In this document: positions 7,538 to 16,430 of the stretch, piece by piece
Position numbering within the stretch: the stretch's first letter is position 1
Layout: each line of letters opens with the position of its first letter
Source: Parvularcula sp964219355
Lineage (GTDB): Bacteria > Pseudomonadota > Alphaproteobacteria > Caulobacterales > Parvularculaceae
Reading direction: 5' to 3'
Assembly (NCBI GenBank): GCA_964219355.1
Contig: CAXPOZ010000001.1
Coordinates: forward strand, 744,001 to 808,000
Length of the DNA stretch: 64,000 nucleotides
Made by a program: the position numbers and the translations under genes
The notes under the pieces: generated by a model
What the model saw: the letters and a program-made list of their open reading frames with translations, nothing else
Database searches by the model: none
What the model was told of the DNA's origin: nothing

Positions 7538-8908
7538 TCAGGTCACGGACTCTGACACCACATCAAACAGTGCACGGATTCCCATCGCCGCGCCACCCTG
7601 CGGATGGCCGGGCCGCGCCGCAGGCACCCAGGCGAAGATGTCGAGATGCGTGTAGGGAATCTCCGTAGGCACAAAACGGTTCAGAAACAGCGCTGCCGTG
7701 ATCGATCCGGCAAAGCTGGAGGCCGACGCATGGTTCACATCGGCGATCTGGGATTTGAGGAATTCGTCGTAACGACGCCATAAAGGCATGGGCCAGACAG
7801 GGTCTGCGATCTCATGGCTTCGCAGTGCAACACGCTCGGCAAAAGAGTCCCTAGTCGAATAAATTGGCGGTAAATCAGGGCCCAGCGCAACGCGAGCGGC
7901 TCCCGTCAGGGTCGCGAGCGAGATGATGTGGTCGGGCTTTTCCTCTGCAGCGAGCGCCAGCCCATCGGCAAGGATCAGCCGTCCCTCCGCATCCGTATTG
8001 GAGATCTCGACCGTCATCCCCTGACGCGACCGGAAGACATCGCCGGGGCGGAAGGCATTCCCCGATATCGCATTCTCGACGGCCGGAATGATCAGCCGGA
8101 GCCGGATATTCAGCTTTGCCGCCATGATCATCCGGGCCAAGCCCAACGCATTGGCGGCCCCGCCCATATCTTTCTTCATGAGCGACATGCCGGCGCCGCC
8201 CTTGATGTTGAGCCCGCCTGAATCAAAGCAGACGCCCTTGCCGACAATCGTCAGTTTCGGCGCGTTCTTCGGGCCCCAGTGAAGATCGATCAGGCGCGGC
8301 CCGCGAGTGGCCGCGCGCCCGACTGCATTGACCAGCGGGAAGCCATCAACGAGCGCCTGCCCTGTCGTGACTTCGACATCCGCGCCATAGGCGTCGGCGA
8401 CTTTTCTGACTTCCGCCTCAATCTCCTCCGGTCCCATTTCCTCAGCCGGGGTGTTGACCATATCCCGCACGAGGGAGGCAGCTTCGGCCTCTCGGATCAG
8501 CCGGTCGGTATCGATCTCCTTGCCCAAAAGGAGCGTCGGTACCGGCGCGCCCCCCCGATAGGTCGTAAACCGGTAGGCGCCAAAGGCCCATGAGAGGGCA
8601 GCAAGATAGGCAGCTTCCCCCGGCAGCTGGGTCTTGAGCACATAATGCCCCTCCCCCAGTGCGGCAGCGCCTGCCCCGAGCGCGAAGGGATCATCCCCAC
8701 CCCCGGCCCCGATCAGAACGCCCGCACCGGTTGGCAGAACCTGCCCCAGCTCCCCGCGGAACCCCGCCTGCGCGGCAATCCGGGCAGCCGAAGGCGCAAG
8801 CTCTTCGATCATCGCATCGGCATTTTGCGCCGGGATCAGGTGGATGGGCGTCGCCCCTTTGACGTTGTCATCGGTCTTCGCAGCAATACCGGCGGGCCAT
8901 TCACTCAT
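7538..8908 (-). CDS. Leucyl aminopeptidase family (M17) metallopeptidase
   Basis: A 456-residue cytosolic aminopeptidase. The catalytic C-terminal domain has the M17 metal and active-site motifs: VGKGVCFDSGGLNIK, MKKDMGGAA and NTDAEGRLILAD. It removes N-terminal residues from peptides using two bound divalent metals. The N-terminal domain and length match the shorter second M17 paralogue common in alphaproteobacteria rather than the longer PepA, so no symbol is given. It is divergent from the TPR lipoprotein gene at 9041 with a 132-base gap. Upstream of divL on the same strand, but 177 bases apart. Confidence 0.92.
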   Translation of the reverse strand: MSEWPAGIAAKTDDNVKGATPIHLIPAQNADAMIEELAPSAARIAAQAGFRGELGQVLPTGAGVLIGAGGGDDPFALGAGAAALGEGHYVLKTQLPGEAAYLAALSWAFGAYRFTTYRGGAPVPTLLLGKEIDTDRLIREAEAASLVRDMVNTPAEEMGPEEIEAEVRKVADAYGADVEVTTGQALVDGFPLVNAVGRAATRGPRLIDLHWGPKNAPKLTIVGKGVCFDSGGLNIKGGAGMSLMKKDMGGAANALGLARMIMAAKLNIRLRLIIPAVENAISGNAFRPGDVFRSRQGMTVEISNTDAEGRLILADGLALAAEEKPDHIISLATLTGAARVALGPDLPPIYSTRDSFAERVALRSHEIADPVWPMPLWRRYDEFLKSQIADVNHASASSFAGSITAALFLNRFVPTEIPYTHLDIFAWVPAARPGHPQGGAAMGIRALFDVVSESVT

Positions 8909-9040
8909 TTCTCAACCTCTTCCTGCTGAACAGGATGCATCTGACTGTCATGATTAAGACTTTCTTGGGGCTATTCGGCCAGTCTCTTCCACATCAGATG
9001 TGCGGATCCCCGCACGGAAAAATGTTCAAGGATGAACGAG

Positions 9041-10129
9041 ATGGCCCCTTTATCCCTGCGGCGCACCACCTCCGTCATGATCCTGGCTGCGGCCCTGTCG
9101 GCCTGCGCCACATCATCGAGCGGATTCATGTCGACGCCCGAAACGGAAGTTGCGGCACAGCCAACGCCGAGCGGGCTCGATCCGATCGCAACGGCCGCCT
9201 TCTGGGGCACGCGCTATGACCGTGACCCGAGCGATACGGGCGTGGCTGTTTCCTTCTCGAAAGCCCTGCGCGATGTCGAGAACAATGAGGAAGCCCTGCG
9301 GGTGATGCAGCAGGCTAATTCACGCTCGCGCGACGATGCCGATGTGCTGCTCGAGCTCGGCAAGACCCTGATCGCCAATGAGCGGGCCTATGAAGCAGTG
9401 CGCCCTATCGAGCGTTCGCTTGCCCTTGGGAATTACGAGGACTGGAGTGCGCTGAGCGCCTACGGCGTTGCCCTCGACATGACGGGCCAGCACCGTCAGG
9501 CTCGCATCCAGTATGAGCGCGCATTGGCCCTCGCCCCCGACAAGTCAAAAGTCCTCAACAATATGGGGCTTTCCTACGCCCTCTCCGGACGACACGAGAA
9601 AGCCGAAGAGGCTCTTCGCGAAGCGACCAATGATGGTCAGGGCACGGCTCGTATCCGCCAGAACTTTGCGATCATCCTTGCGATGAGCGGCAAGACGTCT
9701 GATGCCGAGCGACTTGCCCGCTCCGACCTGCCGCCGAGCGTGGCGGACGGCAATGTCGCCTATTTCCGCGAACTGGTCGCCGGTCCTGCCTATTGGGGGG
9801 ATTTGGCCCAGTCGAATGTCGAGCTGCCTGATTTCGGGGATGATCCCGACACGGTCAGCTATGCGGTCCACCAGTCCGTCGTGCCGGAGCCGAACCCGTC
9901 ACCGACGCCGGGCCTGATCAAAAAGAACCAGCCATCTTCCAATGCGCCGGGCGTTGCGCCCTTCACCGCGCCGGAAGTCATTGACGGCAAGCCCGCCCCG
10001 GGCGCTGGCGCTAAGGCGACGGATTCCGACGCTGTCGGTGCTTCTGCGAAAGCCGATGAAGACCAGCCGACCATTGTTGCGCAGGCCGCAACGACCGGTC
10101 CCGAAGTTCTTCAATATAAAGACGACTGA
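9041..10129 (+). CDS. TadD-like TPR lipoprotein
   Basis: Start chosen at the ATG at 9041 because AAGG (9028-9031) lies 9 bases upstream, while the in-frame ATG at 9032 abuts it. The 362-residue product has a lipoprotein signal (SVMILAAALSAC) and then TPR units (for example DVLLELGKTLIANERAYEAVRPIERSLALG, then YGVALDMTGQHRQARIQYERALALAP and NNMGLSYALSGRHEKAEEALREAT), followed by a Pro/Ala-rich tail. This matches TadD, the TPR lipoprotein that helps assemble the Tad pilus secretin. It is separated by 3 kb from the Tad operon of this window, so the functional link is inferred. Confidence 0.7.
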   Translation: MAPLSLRRTTSVMILAAALSACATSSSGFMSTPETEVAAQPTPSGLDPIATAAFWGTRYDRDPSDTGVAVSFSKALRDVENNEEALRVMQQANSRSRDDADVLLELGKTLIANERAYEAVRPIERSLALGNYEDWSALSAYGVALDMTGQHRQARIQYERALALAPDKSKVLNNMGLSYALSGRHEKAEEALREATNDGQGTARIRQNFAIILAMSGKTSDAERLARSDLPPSVADGNVAYFRELVAGPAYWGDLAQSNVELPDFGDDPDTVSYAVHQSVVPEPNPSPTPGLIKKNQPSSNAPGVAPFTAPEVIDGKPAPGAGAKATDSDAVGASAKADEDQPTIVAQAATTGPEVLQYKDD

Positions 10130-10155
10130 TCCGCCCTCCTCTCCTCAAGAAATGA

Positions 10156-10181
10156 AAAGGCGGCCTTCATGGGCCGCCTTT
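10156..10181. terminator. Bidirectional intrinsic terminator
   Basis: AAAGGCGGCC (10156-10165) and GGCCGCCTTT (10172-10181) form a perfect 10-bp stem with a 6-base loop. T-rich sequence follows on the plus strand (TTTCTTCTTT) and also on the minus strand (TTTTCATTTC). It separates the converging TadD-like and DMT genes. Confidence 0.9.
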
Positions 10182-10208
10182 CTTCTTTAAGGGAACGGTC
10201 TCTCCGGT

Positions 10209-11153
10209 TCAGATGGCCGGTGTCCGCCGCCTTGGGGTGAGCAATCTCAACAACCGCCCGTCGATCAGGGCAAGACTGAATCCGATCAGCGCCATGCCGA
10301 CAAAGTGCCGGGGGTCGAGCCGTTCGCCCAGAAACAATCCGCCCAAGAGGATCGAGGACAAGGGCACAAGGAAAGTGACCAGCGTCATGTTGGTCGCCCC
10401 GGCCCGCGCCAGAAGCTGAAAATAAAGTCCGTAAGCCAGTCCCGTCGAGAGAAGGACCAGCCCGCCAAGTGCAGCCCATGTTTGCCACCCCGCCGCGGAG
10501 AAATCCGCCCCTTGCCAGTTGAGTGCCGCAATCGGCAGATAAAGGAGGGCCCCGGAGGAAACCTGCCCGGCGCCCGCCACCATCGGTGAGATACCAAGCT
10601 TGGCAAAACGCCGCCCGAAGATTGCCGCCACAGCATAGGACGCCCCCGCCGCAAGACAGGCAAGCTGTGCCCAAAGCGCATCGCCGAGCCCCGCAAGCAG
10701 CGACGGGCCGATCATGACGATCACACCGATGAAGCCGACCAGCACGGCCGTTCCCTTCCGCAGGGTGATCTTTTCATCACTGAGGAAAATCGTTGCGGCC
10801 AGCACGGTGAAAAGCGGGGTCGTCGCATTGAAAATGGCGGCAAGGCCCGAGGCGATCTGGGTCTGTCCCCACGCAAACAGGGTGAAGGGCAGCGCATTAT
10901 TGAGAAGCCCCATCAGCAGGAACCCTCCCCACAGGGACAATGAGGCTGGCGGCCGGTGACCCGCCACCAGCGCAATCCCCCACAGGATGACGGCACCGCC
11001 CATCAGCCGGATGGCAACGACGATAGGCGGCGGGAGGGCCTCTATGGCGATCTCGACGAAGAAAAAGGATCCGCCCCAGACCGCCCCGAGGAAGAGAAGG
11101 ATGAACCATTCCGTCCGCCCCATATGAAGGGCCGGCTGCACACCTGTGGACAT
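10209..11153 (-). CDS. EamA/DMT-superfamily transporter
   Basis: A 314-residue protein with about ten hydrophobic segments arranged as two EamA repeats. The first repeat has FLGAVWGGSFFFVEIAIEALPPP and ends near FLSDEKITLRKGTAVLVGFIGVIVMI; the second ends FLGERLDPRHFVGMALIGFSLALIDG. This is the usual layout of drug/metabolite exporters of the inner membrane. Length is typical. The substrate is unknown. Lies 13 bases downstream of the YHS-like gene on the same strand, so the two may share a transcript. Confidence 0.9.
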   Translation of the reverse strand: MSTGVQPALHMGRTEWFILLFLGAVWGGSFFFVEIAIEALPPPIVVAIRLMGGAVILWGIALVAGHRPPASLSLWGGFLLMGLLNNALPFTLFAWGQTQIASGLAAIFNATTPLFTVLAATIFLSDEKITLRKGTAVLVGFIGVIVMIGPSLLAGLGDALWAQLACLAAGASYAVAAIFGRRFAKLGISPMVAGAGQVSSGALLYLPIAALNWQGADFSAAGWQTWAALGGLVLLSTGLAYGLYFQLLARAGATNMTLVTFLVPLSSILLGGLFLGERLDPRHFVGMALIGFSLALIDGRLLRLLTPRRRTPAI

Positions 11154-11166
11154 GAGAACTGCCTCC

Positions 11167-11817
11167 CTAATAGAGCCCGTCGGCGAGACGGGCCTCCAGA
11201 TAGTCGTCGATACGCCCGCCCTCTTTCATCACATGAGTGACCCAGGCATCCCGCTCGAAACCGATAACCACCTGCTCCCAGACACACGCATGGAAATGCC
11301 GGTCCGTCTGGAGATGGAATTCCTCCGTTCCCGGCAGGGCCATGGCAAGAAAGCTGAGCTGGATATCTCCATGCGCCCACCAGTGGACAAGCAGCCATGT
11401 GCCCATCTCGCCCTCATGAAGGACCACAAATCCCGCATGATGATCCGTGCCTTCGATAGCGCGCTTTTGAGGCAGGATCTCTTCGGTGAATCGCCTCGCG
11501 GCCTCGATCATCCCCTCACTGATGACCGCTTCCTCTTCAGCGGTCATGCAGGTCAGCTTGAGACGCATGTCACCGACACACCAGTTGCCAAGCGCTGTGA
11601 CCTGGCGCGGCCGGTAAGGTGAGACCTCAACCGGGGCCCCACGGGGGAAGGCATCCCGCGCGGCGATCGCCTTATCAAAGGCCAGAGTGGCCTTCTCGAA
11701 TTTATCTCGGCACCCCGGATTACAGAACCCGACGGTCTGACCGCGATAATGCGCAAGAGAGTCTGGCGAGACCGGATCGCCCGACCAGGGGCAGGTTTCA
11801 TTGACGGCTTTTGTCAC
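11167..11817 (-). CDS. Protein with an N-terminal YHS/TRASH-like metal-binding segment and an unrecognised C-terminal domain
   Basis: GTG at 11817 is chosen because AGGGGAG lies about 6 bases upstream, and the longer frame would run into the divergent regulator gene. The first 45 residues (ETCPWSGDPVSPDSLAHYRG, then QTVGFCNPGCRDKFEKA) match the YHS/TRASH pattern, a short treble-clef-like metal-binding unit with conserved cysteines. The remaining 150 residues contain many Trp and His (HHAGFVVLHEGEMG, WLLVHWWAHGD) and I do not recognise the fold. It is divergent from a GlxA-type regulator, which may control it, and precedes the DMT gene. Confidence 0.65.
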   Translation of the reverse strand: MTKAVNETCPWSGDPVSPDSLAHYRGQTVGFCNPGCRDKFEKATLAFDKAIAARDAFPRGAPVEVSPYRPRQVTALGNWCVGDMRLKLTCMTAEEEAVISEGMIEAARRFTEEILPQKRAIEGTDHHAGFVVLHEGEMGTWLLVHWWAHGDIQLSFLAMALPGTEEFHLQTDRHFHACVWEQVVIGFERDAWVTHVMKEGGRIDDYLEARLADGLY

Positions 11818-11906
11818 GGGGGCTCCCCTTCTCTTTGTGCTGGCTTGACTATGGGCAGGAAGGCCGGGCACAACCAGTGGCAAGATTGACAAAGAAGTGA
11901 CTTTTC

Positions 11907-12887
11907 TTGCCAAGCTCATCACATCCCCGCCGGCACAAGGTGGCAGCGCTTGTCTATGATGAGCTCTGCACCTTCGAATTCGCGATCACGCAGGAAGTCC
12001 TGAACCTGACACCCCCAGATGGGGAGACCCGGCTCTATGACTTCCAGACCTTTAGCACCTCGGGGGAACCGATCCGTGCACATTGCGGACTTAGCATCCT
12101 GCCCGATCATGGCGCCGGGCTCTTGAAGACAGCCGACACGATCATCGTGCCCGGCTGGCCTGTTAATGCGGCGCCTTGCAGTCCGAAACTGGCCCGCGCG
12201 ATGAAAGCGGCAGCACGAAGAGGCGCGCGGATGATCTCGATCTGCACGGGCGCCTTCCTCCTTGCCGAACTCGGCCTGCTTGAAGGCAGACGCGCAACGA
12301 CACATTGGCTGCATGCGGAGAAGTTTCGCTCGCGGTTTCCGGACGTCGAGTTTGAACCCGCGGCGCTTTACGTTGATGAAGCTGACGTCCTGACCTCCGC
12401 CGGGGCTGCCGCTGGGATCGACCTCCTGCTCCACATCGTGCGGCAGGATTTCGGCGCGGCAAAGGCGAATGCGGTGGCTCGCCGCCTCGTCCTTCCCGCC
12501 CATCGCGAAGGCGGCCAGCAGCAATTCATCGACACCCCGATGCCTCGCCCACGCGACGCGGGATTGTCCAGCCTGATTGATGATATCCGCGCAGCGCCCG
12601 GGCTCGACTGGTCACTCGAACAACTCGCCGGCACTGCCGGGATGAGCGAGCGTACTTTCTCGCGCCGCTTCTCCGAAGCGACAGGCACCAGCCCCGGTAA
12701 ATGGCTTCAGTCAGAACGCATCCGCGCCGCCCGCCTGATGCTAGAGGAAAGTGACGCGCCGCTGGCGGAGATTGCCGCACATACCGGCTTCGGATCATTT
12801 GAGAATTTTGCCCGCCGGTTCAGAGCGAGGGTTGGCGTCAATCCGGCAGCTTATCGGCGAACCTTCCGGCAGAAATCAGTCACCTGA
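11907..12887 (+). CDS. GlxA/FtrA-type transcriptional regulator (DJ-1/PfpI plus AraC domains)
   Basis: A 326-residue protein with an N-terminal DJ-1/PfpI-like domain (VAALVYDELCTFEFAI; the elbow region reads RMISICTGAFLLAELGLLEGRRATTHW) and a C-terminal AraC DNA-binding domain with two helix-turn-helix units (LEQLAGTAGMSERTFSRRF and LAEIAAHTGFGSFENFARRF). Such regulators bind a small ligand or lack enzymatic activity and control a neighbouring operon. The likely target here is the divergent YHS-like and DMT genes. The start is TTG at 11907; GTG at 11940 is an alternative. It ends directly against the convergent tadC stop at 12888. Confidence 0.9.
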   Translation: MPSSSHPRRHKVAALVYDELCTFEFAITQEVLNLTPPDGETRLYDFQTFSTSGEPIRAHCGLSILPDHGAGLLKTADTIIVPGWPVNAAPCSPKLARAMKAAARRGARMISICTGAFLLAELGLLEGRRATTHWLHAEKFRSRFPDVEFEPAALYVDEADVLTSAGAAAGIDLLLHIVRQDFGAAKANAVARRLVLPAHREGGQQQFIDTPMPRPRDAGLSSLIDDIRAAPGLDWSLEQLAGTAGMSERTFSRRFSEATGTSPGKWLQSERIRAARLMLEESDAPLAEIAAHTGFGSFENFARRFRARVGVNPAAYRRTFRQKSVT

Positions 12888-13928
12888 TCAGTTGCTGCTA
12901 TTCTCGCCGTCAGTTGCGTTTTGAACGATTGCGCGATCGCCCTCTTCTTCGCCTTTGCCCATGGCAATCAGCGCGCCCGGGCCGAGAATGACGACGAACA
13001 GCACTGGCAGGAAGAAAAGAATCATCGGCACGGTGAGTTTTGGCGGCAGCGCGGCTGCTTTTTTCTCTGCTTCCTGCATGCGCAGCTCGCGATTTTCTGC
13101 CGCCATCACCCGCAGAGATTGCCCCAGCGGCGTGCCGTATTGTTCGGACTGGATGAGCGCGGTGACAACCGCCTTCACCCCTTCAAGACCAGTCCGCTCG
13201 CCAAGATTTGCATAAGCGATCTTCCGGTCCTGCAGATAGGAAAGTTCCGCAGTGGTCAGACCATATTCTTCGGCCAGCTCCGGACAGGTCGTCGCAACTT
13301 CTTCGGTGACTTTCTGCATCGCCGCTTCGATCGACATGCCGCTCTCTACACAGATCAGCATCAGGTCGAGTGAGTCCGGGAAAGCCAGCTGGATCTTCTG
13401 ACGGCGCTTTGTCACCGCATTGGAGACATAAAGCTGCGGCAAATAGAAGCCAACGATCAGGGCCCCGAATGAGGCGATCAGTTTCATAAAACTGCTCAGC
13501 CCACCGACTTCGAGGACATAGATGTAGAAGATCGCGACCAGCAATGCGATGATCGGCGTGACGACCCGCGCCATCATATAGGTGACAAGCGGACGCTCAC
13601 CGCGCCAGCCGGCCTGGATCAGCTGCTTGCGCGCGGTATTGGCATCAAAGACTTCAAGCAGGTTGAACTGCTCCACCATGCGCTGGGCAAAGCCCTTGGC
13701 GCTCGCGGTACGGAGCGATGTCGATTTCTTCTGGCTTGCCTTGATGTCCGCGCGAGACTGCTCGCGCAGGCGTTCTTTGTAGTCCGCGACTTTCTTGGCA
13801 CGCTTGCCCAGATCACCTGTCGCAAAGAGTGGCGCGACCAGCGTCATCGCCGTTGCAAAAACGGCGAGCCCGGCAAGGATGCCGATCTGGACCTGCCGAT
13901 TGGTGATAGTCTCGATAATATCCATCAT
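12888..13928 (-). CDS. tadC: Tad pilus inner-membrane platform protein TadC
   Basis: A 346-residue type II secretion F-domain protein, last gene of the Tad operon. Hydrophobic segments lie near the N-terminus (about 15-36), in the middle (ARVVTPIIALLVAIFYIYVLEV, FGALIVGFYLPQLY) and at the C-terminus (MILFFLPVLFVVILGPGALI). The cytoplasmic T2SSF domain has FPDSLDLMLICVESGMSIEAAM, typical of TadC. With TadB it forms the inner-membrane platform that couples the CpaF ATPase to pilin assembly. It follows tadB after 4 bases. Confidence 0.93.
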   Translation of the reverse strand: MMDIIETITNRQVQIGILAGLAVFATAMTLVAPLFATGDLGKRAKKVADYKERLREQSRADIKASQKKSTSLRTASAKGFAQRMVEQFNLLEVFDANTARKQLIQAGWRGERPLVTYMMARVVTPIIALLVAIFYIYVLEVGGLSSFMKLIASFGALIVGFYLPQLYVSNAVTKRRQKIQLAFPDSLDLMLICVESGMSIEAAMQKVTEEVATTCPELAEEYGLTTAELSYLQDRKIAYANLGERTGLEGVKAVVTALIQSEQYGTPLGQSLRVMAAENRELRMQEAEKKAAALPPKLTVPMILFFLPVLFVVILGPGALIAMGKGEEEGDRAIVQNATDGENSSN

Positions 13929-13932
13929 GGCG

Positions 13933-14922
13933 TCAGACCTTAATCGAGATCATGTTCTTCATGACGAAGATGCCGATCGACATCCACACACCTGCCGCCA
14001 TCAGCATGAACTGGCCGGTTTGCGTCACAAGAAGCGGTTCGAGATAATCGGGCGCCGACATCGACACCATGCCAGAAACAAAGAACGGCATGGCGGCAAG
14101 GATCGCAGCGGATGCCTTGGCTTCCATTGACAATGCGGCAATCTTGCCGAGCATCGACTTCCGTGAACGGAGCACCGTTGAGAGGTTCCCCAGCGCATCG
14201 GCAAGGTTACCGCCGGTCTGCTGCTGGATGATAAGCACGATGGCGAAGAAGTTCACTTCATTCACCGGCATCCGCGTATACATCCGGTCGAGGGATTGCT
14301 CGAGCGAGAGACCGATCCGCTGGCCTTCGACAAGGAGGTGGAATTCCTCCTTCACCGGGCTTTGAGCGTCCCGGGCAATGATCTTGAGGCATTCATTGAC
14401 CGGCAGGCCGGACTTCACCCCACGGACGATAACGTCGATGGAGTTTGAGAATTCAGCCACGAATTTCTTCTGGCGCTTTTTCTTGGCGCGGCCAACAAAC
14501 CAGCGCGGCAGGCCGAACATACCGACAACGCCCATTGCACCGATGATCATCGGGCTCTGGCCGGAAATAATCCCGATACCGATCATGATGAGCGCAACAA
14601 TGCCCGACACCATGTAGAAATCACGGATCGTGATATCGAAACCTGCCTGCTCGAGCTGCTGATCGAGGGACAGCTTGCCCTTTTTCTTCAGCTCTTTCTG
14701 CTTTTCCTCAATCTTCTTGAGGCTGTCTTGAACGTGCTTGCGGCGGTCTTTTTGCTGTGACTGAGAGTCAGTTTTGGCCTTTGCGACACGCGCATTGCCG
14801 CTCAGCGACTTTGCCCGCTTCGCAGCTTTTTCGCCTTTGCCGCCGGTCAGCGCGAAGCCGACACCGAGAACGGCAATGATAACGCCAGCAACAAGTATGA
14901 GGGTACGCGGCTCAATGTCCAT
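13933..14922 (-). CDS. tadB: Tad pilus inner-membrane platform protein TadB
   Basis: A 329-residue T2SSF-domain membrane protein. It starts with a membrane helix (LILVAGVIIAVLGVGFAL), then a highly basic coiled-coil-like stretch (about 28-85, rich in Lys/Gln), further membrane segments (MVSGIVALIMIGIGIISG, MIIGAMGVVGMFG) and the F domain with FSNSIDVIVRGVKSGLPVNECL. It pairs with TadC as the platform of the Flp pilus. Lies 11 bases after cpaF and 4 bases before tadC. Confidence 0.93.
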   Translation of the reverse strand: MDIEPRTLILVAGVIIAVLGVGFALTGGKGEKAAKRAKSLSGNARVAKAKTDSQSQQKDRRKHVQDSLKKIEEKQKELKKKGKLSLDQQLEQAGFDITIRDFYMVSGIVALIMIGIGIISGQSPMIIGAMGVVGMFGLPRWFVGRAKKKRQKKFVAEFSNSIDVIVRGVKSGLPVNECLKIIARDAQSPVKEEFHLLVEGQRIGLSLEQSLDRMYTRMPVNEVNFFAIVLIIQQQTGGNLADALGNLSTVLRSRKSMLGKIAALSMEAKASAAILAAMPFFVSGMVSMSAPDYLEPLLVTQTGQFMLMAAGVWMSIGIFVMKNMISIKV

Positions 14923-14933
14923 ATGTCCCTCTC

Positions 14934-16421
14934 CTATTCAGCTTCGTCCAGAGCTTCGGCCAGATCGCCATGACGGCCATAATAACGGGCACGGTCCCAG
15001 AAGGCAGGCCGGGCGATCCCCGTTGAGCGGTGACGCCCGATAATATTGCCGTCGCCATCTTCATCCGTGATGTCATAGACAAAGAGATCTTGCGTGATGA
15101 TCGTATCGCCCTCTGTCCCGAGAACTTCCGTGATATGTGTAATCCGGCGCGAACCATCACGCAGGCGCGCCGCCTGAATGACGACATCGACGGAGCCGAC
15201 GATCATCTCACGGATGGTTTTTGAGGGCAGGCCGAGACCGCCCATGGTGATCATGGATTCAAGACGCTGCAGGGCTTCGCGTGGTGAGTTGGCGTGAAGC
15301 GTCCCCATCGAGCCATCGTGACCGGTGTTCATCGCCTGCAAAAGGTCGAATGCTTCAGAGCCCCGCACCTCGCCCACGATGATCCGTTCAGGACGCATCC
15401 GCAGACAGTTCTTGACGAGGTCGCGCATCGTGACCTGGCCCTGCCCCTCAAGGTTGGGCGGGCGGGTCTCAAGTCGGACGACATGCGGCTGTTGCAGCTG
15501 GAGTTCGGCGGCGTCTTCGCAAGTGATGACCCGCTCATCGGATTCGATGAACGACGTCATACAGTTGAGAAGCGTCGTTTTGCCTGAACCTGTACCGCCG
15601 GAGATCAGCGTGTTGATCCGGCAGGCTCCGATAATCCCGAGTACTTTCGCCCCGGCCTCGGAAATCGAGCCGAACTTCACAAGATCCTCGATCTTGAGCT
15701 TGTCCTTCTTGAATTTCCGGATGGTGAGGGCCGGCCCGTCAATCGACAAGGGCGGCGCGATCACGTTCACACGAGAGCCGTCAGGCAGACGCGCGTCACA
15801 GATCGGGCTGGCTTCATCGACCCGGCGGCCGACCTGGCTGACAATCCGTTGGCAAATGTTCATAAGCTGAGAATTGTCGCGGAAGCGCACATTCGTCAGC
15901 TGGATCTTGCCGCTCACCTCGATGAAGACGCGGGATGAGCCATTGACCATGATGTCGGCGATGTCGTCACGCGCAAGCAGCGGCTCGAGCGGACCATAGC
16001 CAAGTACATCGTTACAGATGTCCTGAAGCAGGCTTTCCTGCTCCGAGATCGACATCGAGAGACCCTTGATCGAGATGATCTCGTTGACGATGTCACGAAT
16101 TTCTTCTGCAGCCGCCTCAACGTCGAGCTGCGCAAGTTGCGACAGGTCGATCGTATCGATCAGTGCATTGAAGATCGTTGTCTTGGTATCGTAATAGCCT
16201 TCGGACTTTGCCTCATCGACGACGACAGCTTTCGCCGCTGGTTTGGCCGCGGCTTCGGGCTTGCTGGCAGCCTTCGGCTTGGCAACCTTGGGCGGCGCGT
16301 CATCGACCTTGGGCGGAGCCGCCTTGGCCACCGGTGCCGCAGCAGCCGGTTTTTTTGCAGCCACAGGTTTCGTGGCTACACTGGCCGGGCTCGCAGCTTC
16401 ATTGGGGCGTTTACCAAACAT
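14934..16421 (-). CDS. cpaF: Tad pilus assembly ATPase CpaF/TadA
   Basis: A 495-residue secretion ATPase of the VirB11/PilT family. An Ala/Pro/Lys-rich N-terminal extension (about 8-70) precedes the N-terminal domain and the catalytic core. The Walker A motif is GGTGSGKTTLLN, the Walker B region reads RPERIIVGEVRGSEAFDLLQ, and the conserved His box is GHDGSMGTLHANS. It powers Flp pilin extrusion (and in some systems retraction) from the cytoplasmic face of the membrane. It follows cpaE after 9 bases. Confidence 0.96.
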   Translation of the reverse strand: MFGKRPNEAASPASVATKPVAAKKPAAAAPVAKAAPPKVDDAPPKVAKPKAASKPEAAAKPAAKAVVVDEAKSEGYYDTKTTIFNALIDTIDLSQLAQLDVEAAAEEIRDIVNEIISIKGLSMSISEQESLLQDICNDVLGYGPLEPLLARDDIADIMVNGSSRVFIEVSGKIQLTNVRFRDNSQLMNICQRIVSQVGRRVDEASPICDARLPDGSRVNVIAPPLSIDGPALTIRKFKKDKLKIEDLVKFGSISEAGAKVLGIIGACRINTLISGGTGSGKTTLLNCMTSFIESDERVITCEDAAELQLQQPHVVRLETRPPNLEGQGQVTMRDLVKNCLRMRPERIIVGEVRGSEAFDLLQAMNTGHDGSMGTLHANSPREALQRLESMITMGGLGLPSKTIREMIVGSVDVVIQAARLRDGSRRITHITEVLGTEGDTIITQDLFVYDITDEDGDGNIIGRHRSTGIARPAFWDRARYYGRHGDLAEALDEAE

Positions 16422-16430
16422 GGGACGCTT

